NCBI GenBank assembly: GCA_036732755.1
Contig: DAINBU010000017.1
Coordinates: 1 to 52,102 of the forward strand
Reading direction: 5' to 3'
DNA: 52,102 bases
From: DASRRB01 sp036732755
GTDB lineage: Bacteria; Planctomycetota; B15-G4; SIAN01
Of the stretch, positions 15,876-24,441 are shown piece after piece (the first letter of the stretch is position 1; the number at the start of each line of letters is the position of its first letter). Made by a program: the position numbers and the translations under genes. A model generated the notes under the pieces. That model saw nothing but the letters and a program-made list of their open reading frames with translations, had not been told where the DNA came from and did no database searches.

Positions 15876-17252
15876 CCCGCCGAGGAGCTCGCGCAGGTTG
15901 ACGCGGGCCGGCTTGGCGTGCGGCGCGGAGATCGGCCGGCCGCTCTTCTCGCTGATCCGGCTGAACGAAGCCCACAAGTCGAGCGAGCGGGGCACGAAAA
16001 CGAGCGAGTGCAGCGTCACGATCCCGCCGTCCTGCGCGACCTTCTCGAGATCGGCGAACGCCTCCTCCGGTGCGATCACGTGGTCGCCGTTCAGGAGGCA
16101 GCGCTGCGCCCCCTCGGTCAGGTTGCTGAAGCGGATCTTCGAGTCGGGGATCGGATCGAAGACGCCCGTGCGGGTGCGGTAGTGGTTGGTGGCGACGAGC
16201 AGCGGCTTCTCGCCCGCGGCGACGTCGGGGAGCTTCTGCTCGCCGAAGCCGAGCGAGTCGATCTCGAAGACCGAGGTCGGCGGCGCGTCGTCACCGCGCG
16301 TGACGACGCGGAAGAGGAAGGAGTTGCGGACGTTGGCCTTCGCGAGGCGCTCGCGCGCGAGCGGCGCCGCGTGCGCGGCGTCGCACCTCTGCATCAGCTC
16401 GCGCGCGATCACGAGGAGCGGGATCGACTCGCCGATCTCACCTCCGCCGAACGTCCCGTTGGCGACGTGGAGGAAGCAGGCGACCCCCGCGTCGTTGACG
16501 CCGGTCGTGACGCCGACCAGGCCGGGGAAGGCGAAGCTCGCGAACGGCCGCCCCTCCTTCGGATGGAAGACGAGCACGATCCCGAGGCGGACGATCGCGT
16601 GCGCTTCGGGGTCGGCGTCGAAGTCGAAGTTGCGCGAGGTGAGGACCTCGCCGTCGGGCGTGCACGCGCCCCACGCCGTGATGCCGCTGCAGCCGAAGAG
16701 GCCCCAGTGGTCGACCGAATTGAGGCACTGCAGGTCGAGCAGGTCGAGCTTGCGCTTGAGCAGCGGGATCGTGAGGTCGGTGCCGCTCGCCTCCATCCCT
16801 TCGAGCATCCCCTCGAGCTCGTCGGTGATCTCGGCGGGGTATTCGACCTCGTTCGCGACGCGCTTGCGGATCTGCTCGTAGCGGGCCCGGATCCCGTGGC
16901 TGCGGTACTTCACGCAGAACTCGGTGATCCCCTCCTTGATGCCGGCGGCGAGCGCCTTGCCGTGCTGGAAGCCCATCTCGTGCGGCGTGCCCGAGAGGCG
17001 CAGGACCGGCAGACCCGCGACGGTCGTCGGCGTCGCTTCGGCCGGCGCGGCGGCGGCCTTCGGCGCCGTCGCGGCGTTGGCGGTCGCGGCCGCTGGAGCG
17101 GCCGGAGTCGGCGCCGGCGCGGCGCGCGCCGCGTCGGCCGGCGCGTGGAAGGGCGGCGACGGGTCGGCCCCGCGGTCGACGACCGTCACGCCGCTCGGAG
17201 TGCAAGCGGCGAGGACGACGACGGCGAGCTTCAGGATGGAGCGGCGCTTCAT
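15870..17252 (-). CDS. C45-family (acyl-CoA:6-APA acyltransferase-like) Ntn-hydrolase lipoprotein
   Basis: This 460-residue protein has a signal peptide ending in a lipobox (VVLAAC, Cys17) and an Ala/Pro linker to about residue 78. A catalytic domain like the C45 / isopenicillin acyltransferase-like Ntn hydrolases follows. Supporting motifs are 'HEMGFQHGKAL' (about 91-101), 'GCSGITAWGACTPDGEVLTS' from residue 187, 'RNFDF', 'FPGLVGVTTGVNDAGVAC', and 'NHYRT' near the C-terminus. Family members self-cleave to expose an N-terminal Cys; Cys188 in 'GCSG' is the best candidate. They hydrolyse or transfer amide-linked acyl groups, and the substrate here is unknown. The lipid anchor suggests an envelope location. 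It is divergent from the GH127-like gene. Confidence 0.75.
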   Translation of the reverse strand: MKRRSILKLAVVVLAACTPSGVTVVDRGADPSPPFHAPADAARAAPAPTPAAPAAATANAATAPKAAAAPAEATPTTVAGLPVLRLSGTPHEMGFQHGKALAAGIKEGITEFCVKYRSHGIRARYEQIRKRVANEVEYPAEITDELEGMLEGMEASGTDLTIPLLKRKLDLLDLQCLNSVDHWGLFGCSGITAWGACTPDGEVLTSRNFDFDADPEAHAIVRLGIVLVFHPKEGRPFASFAFPGLVGVTTGVNDAGVACFLHVANGTFGGGEIGESIPLLVIARELMQRCDAAHAAPLARERLAKANVRNSFLFRVVTRGDDAPPTSVFEIDSLGFGEQKLPDVAAGEKPLLVATNHYRTRTGVFDPIPDSKIRFSNLTEGAQRCLLNGDHVIAPEEAFADLEKVAQDGGIVTLHSLVFVPRSLDLWASFSRISEKSGRPISAPHAKPARVNLRELLGGD

Positions 17253-17397
17253 CTCGGACTCCGCGGTTCGGGCCGCGGAATCCTATCGGCCATCGCAACC
17301 GCTCCGAGCAAGCCCGACCGAGGGGCGAATACCATACGGGGACGCGCGTCGACGGTGCGTCGCGACGCCGTGTCGTCCCTCCGAACGGGAGCCCGCC

Positions 17398-19881
17398 TTG
17401 CCCTTCGAGCCGTGCGCGATCGTCGCCGCGTGGGTCCTCGCGTACGCCGCGCCGCCGGCGGGGCAGGACGGCGTCACGATCGCCGCACCGCCGCTCGCCG
17501 GGAGCAACGCGAACTACGCCGGCCACCGTCCGCCGCTCGCCCCCGATCCGCTGATCAAGCTGCCGGTCGGCGCGGTGCGGCCGCGCGGCTGGCTGCAGGC
17601 GCAGCTCGACCTCATGGCGAAGGGGATGTTCGGACGGCTGCCCGAGGTGAGCCGCTGGTGCCGGCCGATCGGCAGCGCATGGCGGAGCCGCGACGGCTCG
17701 GGCGAACACGGGTGGGAGGAGCTGCCCTACTGGCTCAAGGGCTTCACGAGCCTCGCCCACCTCGTGAAGGAGAGAGACCCGAGCCTCGCCTCGGTGGCGC
17801 GCGGCTGGATCGAGGCGATCCTCGCGGCGCAGCGCGACGACGGGTACTTCGGGCCCGAGGCCAACCGCGCGCTCCCGGACCTCTGGCCCAACATGCCGGT
17901 GCTGTGGGCGCTGCGGACCTGGTTCGAGGCGACCGGCGACCCGCGCGTCCTCACGTTCCTCGAGAAATACTTCCGCTACGAGCTCGCGCTGCCGCGCGAA
18001 AAGCTGCTGCCCGATTCGTGGCAGAAGGTGCGCGGCGGCGACAACCTCGCGATCGTCCACTGGCTCCACGACCAGACCGGCGAGGCGTGGCTGCTCGAGC
18101 TGGCGCAGGCGCTGCACGAGAAGACCGACGACTGGACCGGCGGCATCGCGAGCTGGCACGGCGTCAACTTCTGCCAGGGGTTCCGCGAGCCGCTGCAGTT
18201 CTGGGTGCAGTCGCACGACGACCGCCACCGCGCCGCGACGCCGAAGAACTACGCCGAGATGATGGAGCGCTTCGGCCAGGTGCCGGGCGGGATGTTCGGC
18301 GCCGACGAGAACTGCCGGCCCGGCTGCGGCGACCCGCGCCAGGCGGCCGAGGCGTGCTCGATGGTCGAGTTCATGGCGTCGTTCGAGCTGCTGGCCGGGA
18401 TCACGGGCGAGACGATCTGGGCCGACCGCTGCGAGGAGGTCGCGTTCAACTCGCTGCCGGCGGCGGTCGCGCCCGACATGAAGGCGCTGCACTACCTCAC
18501 CTCGCCCAACGGCGTCGCGTGCGACGCGCAGGACCACTCGCCGCAGGTCGAGAACTCGGGCTGCATGTTCGCGTTCTCCCCCGACGCCCGGTACCGCTGC
18601 TGCCAGCACGACGTCGTGCAGGGCTGGCCCTACTTCGCCGAGCACTGCTGGATGGCGACGCGCGACGGCGGGTTCGCGGCGCTCCTGTGGGCGCCGTGCG
18701 AGGTGGTCGCGAAGGTGGGGGAGGGCGGCAGCGCGCGCGTGCGCGTCACCACCGACTACCCGCTCTCGGAGCGGATCGAGATCGAGGTCTCGACCTCCGG
18801 CCCGCAACGCTTCCCGCTCTACCTGCGCATCCCCGGCTGGTGCACGCGCGCGCGGGTCGTCGGGCTGGCGCAGCCGCCGCCGGCCGGCTCGTGGGTCCGG
18901 ATCGAGCGAACCTGGAGCGGGGTCGCTTCGTTCGTCGTGGACCTCCCGATGGATCTCCACGTGCGCCGCTTTCCGGGGAACCACGATTCGGTCGCGGTCG
19001 ACTGCGGGCCGCTCACCGGTTCGCTCGCGCTCGTGCCCAAGTGGAGCGGACCGGCCGACCATGAATGGGGAGCGCGGGAGGTCACGACGCGCGATCCCTG
19101 GAACTACGCCCTCGTCCTCGATGCGGCGGCGCCGGAGCGCTCCTTCCAGCGCGTCCGCTCGGAACGTCCGGTGCGCATCGTCCGCGACGGGCTCGGCCCG
19201 CGGGCGGCGCCGCCCTTCGAGCCGCGGCTGCTCGGGATGCCGCTCCACGACGTCGTCGTCGGGAAGGGGCGGCGCGTGTCGGCGTGGCGGCTCGAGAACG
19301 GGCTGGTCGCGCCGCTGCAGCCGAGTCCGGTGCGCGCCGACGGCGAGGAGGAGACGCTCCTCTTCGTGCCGATGGGCGCGTGCCACGTGCGCATGACCGC
19401 GTTCCCGGTCGCCGGGTCGGGCGATGATTCACACCGCTGGGCGAGAGCCTCGCTGGTCGCGAGCGCGTCGCACGTCCACGATCAGCTGGGCGCGCTCTCC
19501 GACGGCGTGCTGCCGGAGCGCTCGTCGTCCGACACGAAGATCGCGCGCTTCACATGGTGGGACCACGTCGGCACCGTCGAGTGGGTCGAGTACGAGTTCG
19601 AGGAGCCGCGCCGCATCGGACGGTGCGGCGCCTGGTGGTACGACGACGGCGCGAACGGCCGCTGCCGCGTCCCGCAGTCGTGGCGCGTGCTGTGGTACGA
19701 CGAATCGAAGGAGTCCTGGCGCGAGGTCGCCGGCGTCAGCAAGTACGGCGTCGCGCGCGACCGCATCAACCTCGCGCTCTTCGACGCCGTCACGTCGCGC
19801 AAGCTGCGCCTCGAGGCGACGCTGCAGCCGGAGTGCTCGGGCGGCCTGCTCGAATGGACCGCCGGCGAACCGATCGAGTGA
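17398..19881 (+). CDS. GH127-like (DUF1680) glycoside hydrolase, beta-L-arabinofuranosidase family
   Basis: About 827 residues. The body is an (alpha/alpha) barrel followed by beta domains, as in the GH127/DUF1680 family. Family zinc and catalytic landmarks are present: 'EACSMVEF' (Glu318, Cys320) corresponds to the usual 'ETC', and the vicinal pair Cys401-Cys402 in 'YRCCQHDVVQGWPYF' corresponds to 'CC.PN'. In HypBA1 these Cys residues bind zinc and one is the nucleophile. A C-terminal region (about 690-827) looks like a carbohydrate-binding sandwich. The likely role is cleavage of L-arabinofuranosides or related pentosides in plant or algal glycans outside the cell. The TTG at 17398 is the only convenient start before the signal-like N-terminus, so the start is uncertain. 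Confidence 0.8.
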   Translation: MPFEPCAIVAAWVLAYAAPPAGQDGVTIAAPPLAGSNANYAGHRPPLAPDPLIKLPVGAVRPRGWLQAQLDLMAKGMFGRLPEVSRWCRPIGSAWRSRDGSGEHGWEELPYWLKGFTSLAHLVKERDPSLASVARGWIEAILAAQRDDGYFGPEANRALPDLWPNMPVLWALRTWFEATGDPRVLTFLEKYFRYELALPREKLLPDSWQKVRGGDNLAIVHWLHDQTGEAWLLELAQALHEKTDDWTGGIASWHGVNFCQGFREPLQFWVQSHDDRHRAATPKNYAEMMERFGQVPGGMFGADENCRPGCGDPRQAAEACSMVEFMASFELLAGITGETIWADRCEEVAFNSLPAAVAPDMKALHYLTSPNGVACDAQDHSPQVENSGCMFAFSPDARYRCCQHDVVQGWPYFAEHCWMATRDGGFAALLWAPCEVVAKVGEGGSARVRVTTDYPLSERIEIEVSTSGPQRFPLYLRIPGWCTRARVVGLAQPPPAGSWVRIERTWSGVASFVVDLPMDLHVRRFPGNHDSVAVDCGPLTGSLALVPKWSGPADHEWGAREVTTRDPWNYALVLDAAAPERSFQRVRSERPVRIVRDGLGPRAAPPFEPRLLGMPLHDVVVGKGRRVSAWRLENGLVAPLQPSPVRADGEEETLLFVPMGACHVRMTAFPVAGSGDDSHRWARASLVASASHVHDQLGALSDGVLPERSSSDTKIARFTWWDHVGTVEWVEYEFEEPRRIGRCGAWWYDDGANGRCRVPQSWRVLWYDESKESWREVAGVSKYGVARDRINLALFDAVTSRKLRLEATLQPECSGGLLEWTAGEPIE

Positions 19882-19912
19882 ACGGCTCGCCGCGAGCTGC
19901 GCGTCCCGCGCG

Positions 19913-20914
19913 TCAATGCAACAGGACGAGCGCGCCGTTGTATCCGAGGTGGACCAGGACGCAGGGCATGATGCTGCCGCTGCGCGCGCGCAGGCTGCAG
20001 AGGTAGAGGCCGAGCCCCGCCTGCAACGGCAGCCCGAGCTGCGCACCGTGCGCGATCGCGAAGAGCGCCGCGGTGACCAGGAGCCCCTGCGTCGCGCCGA
20101 GCAGCCGGGTCATGCGCACCTGGATCAGCCCGCGGAACGCGAGCTCCTCGAAGATGCCGGGGCAGATCGCGATGGTGAAGAAGGCGAGGTCGAGTCCGGC
20201 CTGTTCGCGGACCGTCGCGATCCAGTCGCCGCCGAACTCCGGGACGAAGCGGCGGACGAGCGCCTCGTAGGCGAGTGCCACCAGCACCGCGCCGACCATC
20301 ACGGCGGACGCCTCGAACCAGTAGCGCAGGCGCGGCTCGGTCCAGCCGACCGCGACGTCGCGGCGCGCGCAGCGATAGACGAGCAGCACGAGCAGGCTCG
20401 CGGCCGTGGTCGCGATCGGCAGCAGGCGCGGGACGTCGTGCGGCGCGACCGCGAGCCGCAGCACGAGCGGAGGCACGAGGAAGGCGGCCGCCAGCAGCAC
20501 GCATTCGAGGATGGTGCGCCCGCGCAGCCGGCGCGTCTCGTCGAGGGGCCGCAAGTGGATCGCGGCGAGCTCCGACTCGGCGTCGACCGTGCGCGGCGGG
20601 TCCTTGGCGGGGGGCGGCGCCGCCGGATGCAGCGCGATCTCTTCGAGCAGCGCGACCGGCTCGTGAGGTGCGGCCGGCGGAGGCGCGGCCGTCGGTGGCG
20701 CACCCGGAGGCCGCGGCACGTCGACCCACGCGCCGCAGCGGCAGCGCAGTCGGAAGCCGCAGAGGTCGCGATGGATCCGCCAGCGGACGCCGCAGGCGAC
20801 GCACCGCGCCGCGACCGTGACCGCGTCGGGGTAGGGCGTCCCCGCCGGCCACTCCGCGAGCGCGGGCAGGTCGCCGCCCCCTCGCGCCGCGACTCCCGAT
20901 TCCTCCTCGCTCAC
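19913..20914 (-). CDS. CPBP family intramembrane metalloprotease with N-terminal zinc-ribbon-like motif
   Basis: This 333-residue protein has a cysteine-rich N-terminus ('CVACGVRWRI...LCGFRLRCRCG') that looks like a zinc ribbon, and then a Pro-rich linker. At least seven hydrophobic segments follow. The CPBP (Abi/Rce1-like) motifs are all present: 'EELAFRG' (EExxxR), 'FAIAHG' (FxxxH) and 'HLGYNGAL' (HxxxN). Such proteases act on membrane substrates, for example prenylated peptides, bacteriocins or anti-sigma factors. The GTG start overlaps the stop of the upstream gene (GTGA, 20911-20914). The fused zinc-ribbon part is unusual and suggests partner recognition. Confidence 0.85.
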   Translation of the reverse strand: MSEEESGVAARGGGDLPALAEWPAGTPYPDAVTVAARCVACGVRWRIHRDLCGFRLRCRCGAWVDVPRPPGAPPTAAPPPAAPHEPVALLEEIALHPAAPPPAKDPPRTVDAESELAAIHLRPLDETRRLRGRTILECVLLAAAFLVPPLVLRLAVAPHDVPRLLPIATTAASLLVLLVYRCARRDVAVGWTEPRLRYWFEASAVMVGAVLVALAYEALVRRFVPEFGGDWIATVREQAGLDLAFFTIAICPGIFEELAFRGLIQVRMTRLLGATQGLLVTAALFAIAHGAQLGLPLQAGLGLYLCSLRARSGSIMPCVLVHLGYNGALVLLH

Positions 20915-21810
20915 GGGCGCGATCCGGAGTCGAGGTCGAGCCGGACGCGGCGGGCGTCGATCCGACCGTCGAGCTCGCACGTGACGCGGCCGTCGGCGGC
21001 GCCGAGCAGCGCGCGCAGCTCGACCGGCGCGACCGCGAGCACGCGACCGTCGCGATCCTCGAGGCGGACGTAGATGCGGCCGCCGTCCGCGACGACGCGC
21101 GCGGCGGCGCGCTCGAGCGGGGTCGTCGCGGCGCCGACCTGCTCCTCGACCGCCTGCGCGGTCGCCGGGTAGCCGTCGCCGCGCCGCACCGTCACGACGT
21201 AGTCGCCGAGGTGGGAGTCGACCTCGGCGGAGAGCCGCGGCGCGAAGAGCCCGCAGTCGACTTCGAGGCTCGTCGCGCGCGGCGAGAAGAGGCGATCGAC
21301 GTAGCCCTTCTGCCAGGCGAGAGCGCCGAAGACGAGGACGAGCCCGAGCGCCGTGAAGAGCAGGCGGCGGCAGTCGCGCGGCGCCGCGACGAAGGGCGCG
21401 GGGAAGCGCTGCTCGTCGGACGACTGGCGCGGCCGGCTCCGTCCGACCACCTCGAGCGCGCGGCCGCGCGCGGCGAAGAGCCGCTCGACGACCTCTTCGC
21501 GCTCGACCGTCACCGAGCGCAGCGTCGACTCGAGCTCGCCGCGCCGCGACGCCGCGGCGGCCACCGCGTCGAGGCGCTCGACGAGCGCGCGGATCGCCGG
21601 CTCGCGCCCCGCGTCGACCGGCAGGCGCCGATCGTCCAGCAGCAGCGAGAAGCGGCCGCCGTCGACTTCGAGCCTCGCTTGCGCCATGCCCGCCGCATTG
21701 AAGTCGGCGACGGCGCGCTCGAGCTCGCCGAGCTCCTCGATCGTGCCGATCAGGACGCCGTCGAACCACGCGCCCGTGCGGACTTCCGGCGTCGGCGCGG
21801 GCTCAGGCAT
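20911..21810 (-). CDS. Hypothetical protein with central transmembrane helix (299 aa)
   Basis: Unrecognised family. The N-terminal 145 residues are cytoplasmic-looking, with a segment 'TGAWFDGVLIGTIEELGELE' and helices rich in Arg/Glu ('SVTVEREEVVERLFAARGRA'). A single transmembrane helix ('LLFTALGLVLVFGALAW', about 155-172) follows, then a beta-rich domain ('YVVTVRRGDGYPATAQAVEE', 'IYVRLEDRDGRVLAVAPVEL'). It is the middle gene of a three-gene unit. Its ATG at 21810 overlaps the end of the GYF_2 gene by 8 bases, and its stop overlaps the CPBP start. It is a candidate partner or substrate of the CPBP protease, by location only. Confidence 0.65.
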   Translation of the reverse strand: MPEPAPTPEVRTGAWFDGVLIGTIEELGELERAVADFNAAGMAQARLEVDGGRFSLLLDDRRLPVDAGREPAIRALVERLDAVAAAASRRGELESTLRSVTVEREEVVERLFAARGRALEVVGRSRPRQSSDEQRFPAPFVAAPRDCRRLLFTALGLVLVFGALAWQKGYVDRLFSPRATSLEVDCGLFAPRLSAEVDSHLGDYVVTVRRGDGYPATAQAVEEQVGAATTPLERAAARVVADGGRIYVRLEDRDGRVLAVAPVELRALLGAADGRVTCELDGRIDARRVRLDLDSGSRP

Positions 21811-22387
21811 GCAGCGATTCCATGAGGCCGGGCAGGTTGCCGACGGCGAGCCACTCCGCCATGCCCGGCGTCCACACGAGCGTGGCGGGCGTGACGTCGC
21901 CCTGGGCAAAGAGATCGCGCAGGGCCCTGAAAGTCACCGGCCCGCGCGCCTGCGCGCCCGCCGCGTAGCGCCAGCTCGCCGCCGCGAACTCGTCGGCGGT
22001 CGTCGGAGGGACCGCGCTCGGGAGCGGCGGCGGTGCCGCGTCGGTCCACGGCTCCGCGTCGTCGCCGTCGTCGAGCTGCGGCGCGCCGCTCGTGTCGACG
22101 CCGAGCGCGCGATCGTGCACGGTGAGCCGGCGCTCCTGCCGGTCGTGGCGCTGGTCGGCGACCACGCGGTGGCTCTTCACCTGCTCGCGCAGGAGGCGGT
22201 TCTCGTTCCGCAGTCGCTGCTCGCGCGCCTCGAGCTCCTTCAGGTCGGGGATCACGAAGAGGACGATCAGCGCGAAGATCCCGAAGAAGAAGCCGATGAA
22301 GAACCAGCCGAGCGCGCTGCGGCCGCGGCTGTTCGCGACCAGGGAGCAGACCACTCCCAAGAGGATCGCGAAGACGAGGTAGGGCAT
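21803..22387 (-). CDS. GYF_2-domain membrane protein (194 aa)
   Basis: Two N-terminal membrane segments (residues 1-45, 'PYLVFAILLGVVCSLVANS' and 'ALGWFFIGFFFGIFALIVLF') are followed by a coiled-coil stretch ('KELEAREQRLRNENRLLREQ'). A linker leads to a C-terminal GYF_2/DUF4339 domain from about 135 ('WRYAAGAQARGPVTFRALRD' and 'VWTPGMAEWLAVGNLPGL'). GYF_2 domains are thought to bind proline-rich peptides. The CPBP protein of the same operon carries a Pro-rich linker, which is an obvious candidate ligand (inference). It is the first gene of the three-gene unit, starting at the ATG at 22385-22387. Confidence 0.8.
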   Translation of the reverse strand: MPYLVFAILLGVVCSLVANSRGRSALGWFFIGFFFGIFALIVLFVIPDLKELEAREQRLRNENRLLREQVKSHRVVADQRHDRQERRLTVHDRALGVDTSGAPQLDDGDDAEPWTDAAPPPLPSAVPPTTADEFAAASWRYAAGAQARGPVTFRALRDLFAQGDVTPATLVWTPGMAEWLAVGNLPGLMESLHA

Positions 22388-22480
22388 GCACGGTCTCCCG
22401 GAATCGGAGCGGATACTCTCGCTCCCGACCCGGGGTTCGACAATGTGCCTGCGCCGGCGCGCTCCCGCGGCGCCGGGCCG

Positions 22481-23092
22481 CTACTTCCGCTTCGCCTTCT
22501 CCGCGGCGTTCCACTCGGCGAACGGCCGGCCGTCGACGACGAGGTCCTCGGTGACGCTGCGCCCGTCGCTCGCGACGCGGACGACGAGCGCGACGACGTG
22601 GTCGTTCGAGCTCGCGAGCGGCGAGGGGTCCTCGGCGTCGTAGGGGATGTCGAAGCGGTCGAGCCCGTAGTTGACGTCGAGCAGCGTCCCGTGCGACGGC
22701 GCGACGCGGCCGCGCAGGAAGGGCGCGCGCGGCGCGACGGCGCCGTCTTCGAGGACGACGCGCTCCGCCACCCAGTACTCGCCCTCCTGCCGCAGCTCGA
22801 CGCAGACGTCGTGGCCCCAGATTCGGGAGAGGTCGGGCGTCCCGGTCGTCGCGCCGGTCGCCGCGTCCTCGGCCGGGGCGCCGACCAGCGGCACCTTCGC
22901 GACGTCGATGCGCCCGATCGCGGGGTGGGCGTCGACGTAGCGGCCGGTCATGAAGTCGATCGGGTCGACCGGTCGGACGCGCAGGACGACGCGCGTCCCG
23001 CGGGCGAGCGTGCGCTCCGACGAAGCGACCATCCAGCCGAGCAGCGCGACCTGCAGCGCGACCGCGATCAAGAAGAGCGTCTTCCTGGTCAT
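22481..23092 (-). CDS. GDYXXLXY-domain membrane-anchored protein
   Basis: This 203-residue protein has one N-terminal signal-anchor helix (residues 3-22). A periplasmic domain with 'VVLRVRPVDPIDFMTGRYVD' follows; this is the position where the family shows GDYxxLxY, here as 'MTGRYVDAHP'. 'LFDVNYGL'-like and 'GIDRYFVPE'-like landmarks appear in variant form ('LLDVNYGLDRFDIPYDAEDP'). It overlaps the DUF2157 gene by ATGA (23089-23092). The GDYXXLXY and DUF2157/DUF4401 genes are commonly adjacent in bacteria, which supports the call. The biochemical role is unknown. Confidence 0.75.
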   Translation of the reverse strand: MTRKTLFLIAVALQVALLGWMVASSERTLARGTRVVLRVRPVDPIDFMTGRYVDAHPAIGRIDVAKVPLVGAPAEDAATGATTGTPDLSRIWGHDVCVELRQEGEYWVAERVVLEDGAVAPRAPFLRGRVAPSHGTLLDVNYGLDRFDIPYDAEDPSPLASSNDHVVALVVRVASDGRSVTEDLVVDGRPFAEWNAAEKAKRK

Positions 23093-24351
23093 GCCCGGCT
23101 CCTGCGCGCCTGCGCGACGAACTTCCGGCGCAGGCGCTCGATGAAGTACCCGAGTCCGAGCAGCAGCACGCCCGCGCCCAGGAACGTGAAGGCGGCGCCG
23201 AAGCCCTCGGCGAAGAACTCGAAGTAGCGGGCCATCGCCGTCACGAAGAAGGCGACCAGCGCGAGGTTCACGTCGGCGACGCGGCCGGTGCGCACGCCGC
23301 GGACGATCAGCCCGAGCACGGCGGCCAGCATCAGCGCGTTGGCGACCAGGAAGGCGAGTTCGGGCACGAAGAGGTCGGCGACCGCGACGAGCGCCGCGCC
23401 CGCGACCACGGCGGCGACGTCGAGCGGCTCGTCGAGCCACCCGCGACCCTCCCGCCAGCCGCGCCGCACCACCGCCCCGACGGCGAGCAGCGCGAGCGCC
23501 CCCGCCGCGAACGCGGCCGCCGGCGCCAGCAGCAGCCCGAATCGGTGCAGCCGCTCGGAGGAGAGCAGCCCCTCGCGAGCGAGCCAGGAGACGTGGTCGT
23601 GCCCGAATTCATCGAACGAGAGGAAGAAGAGGCCGCCGAGCGCGCCCAGCCGGCCGAGCAGGCCGAGCAGCGGCGCGAAGCTCCCGAAACGGGAGCCGCG
23701 CGCCAGCGCGCCCGCCGCTGCGACGATCGCCGCGAGCGCGACGATGGCGAAGCCCCAGCCGAACTCGTTGCTCCAGAGCTGGTGGTCGTCCATCCAGACG
23801 TCCACGCACTTGAGGCCCCACGCCGAGAAGAGGCCGACCACGATCAGGAGCAGCCAGCGTGAGTTGAAGAGCAGCGCGAAGGGCAGCGAGAGCAGCCACC
23901 ACGCGAGCACCGCGTTCGGCCAGTGCGCCTCGAGGTGGTAGATCTGCGCGACCAGCGCGATCGCGCCGCCGAACGAGAGCATCGCCGCGCCGGTGAGCGC
24001 GAGGCCGACGGCCGGCGCCCGTCCCGGCCCGCCGTCGCGCGCGACCTGCAGCCGCCAGCCGGCCGCATGCAGCCCGACCAGCGCGCCGAAGATCAGCGCG
24101 AGCTTCGTCCACTTGGAGAGCTCGTCCCAGTTGAGGCCGACCAGGGTGAGGAGGCCGGCGCCGACGAGCGCGCCGCCGAGCCACGCGACGAGCTTCGCGA
24201 TCTTGCTCGCGGCGTCGCCGGCGGACGGCGGGAAGAGCAGTTCGAGCAGCCGCGCCTCGACGCGCGGCGCCTGCTGCGGTTCGACCAGGCCTTCGCTCGC
24301 GAGCTGGCGCACCGCACCGACGACCGATTCACGCTTCATCATGGGGATCAT
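23089..24351 (-). CDS. DUF2157-domain polytopic membrane protein
   Basis: 420 residues. A cytoplasmic N-terminus of about 50 residues ('MMKRESVVGAVRQLASEGLV', 'RVEARLLELLFPP') is followed by 10-12 hydrophobic segments. Motif-like stretches include 'KLVAWLGGALVGAGLLTLVG', 'FGGAIALVAQIYHLEAHWPN' and 'ALAWWLLSLPFALLFNSRW'. This is the DUF2157 layout, and its usual partner GDYXXLXY follows with an ATGA overlap. Starts at 24351, 24342 and 24339 are all ATG. I take 24351, where GGAGG lies four bases upstream. The gene starts 90 bp from the end of truD, so it may be co-transcribed with it or have its own promoter. Confidence 0.8.
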   Translation of the reverse strand: MIPMMKRESVVGAVRQLASEGLVEPQQAPRVEARLLELLFPPSAGDAASKIAKLVAWLGGALVGAGLLTLVGLNWDELSKWTKLALIFGALVGLHAAGWRLQVARDGGPGRAPAVGLALTGAAMLSFGGAIALVAQIYHLEAHWPNAVLAWWLLSLPFALLFNSRWLLLIVVGLFSAWGLKCVDVWMDDHQLWSNEFGWGFAIVALAAIVAAAGALARGSRFGSFAPLLGLLGRLGALGGLFFLSFDEFGHDHVSWLAREGLLSSERLHRFGLLLAPAAAFAAGALALLAVGAVVRRGWREGRGWLDEPLDVAAVVAGAALVAVADLFVPELAFLVANALMLAAVLGLIVRGVRTGRVADVNLALVAFFVTAMARYFEFFAEGFGAAFTFLGAGVLLLGLGYFIERLRRKFVAQARRSRA

Positions 24352-24441
24352 GGAACCTCCGCGGGCCGCGCGCCATGGCAACGGCGGTGCCGCCGTCGCG
24401 ACGCCTCCCCGTCGTTTCGTCGGGCATTCGCTGCCCGTCGC

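Noticed and set aside
14781..19386. Very long overlapping frames on both strands through the aspartic-protease, C45 and GH127 genes
   Set aside because: Their translations are Arg/Ala/Gly-rich low-complexity text without motifs, and they overlap three well-supported genes.
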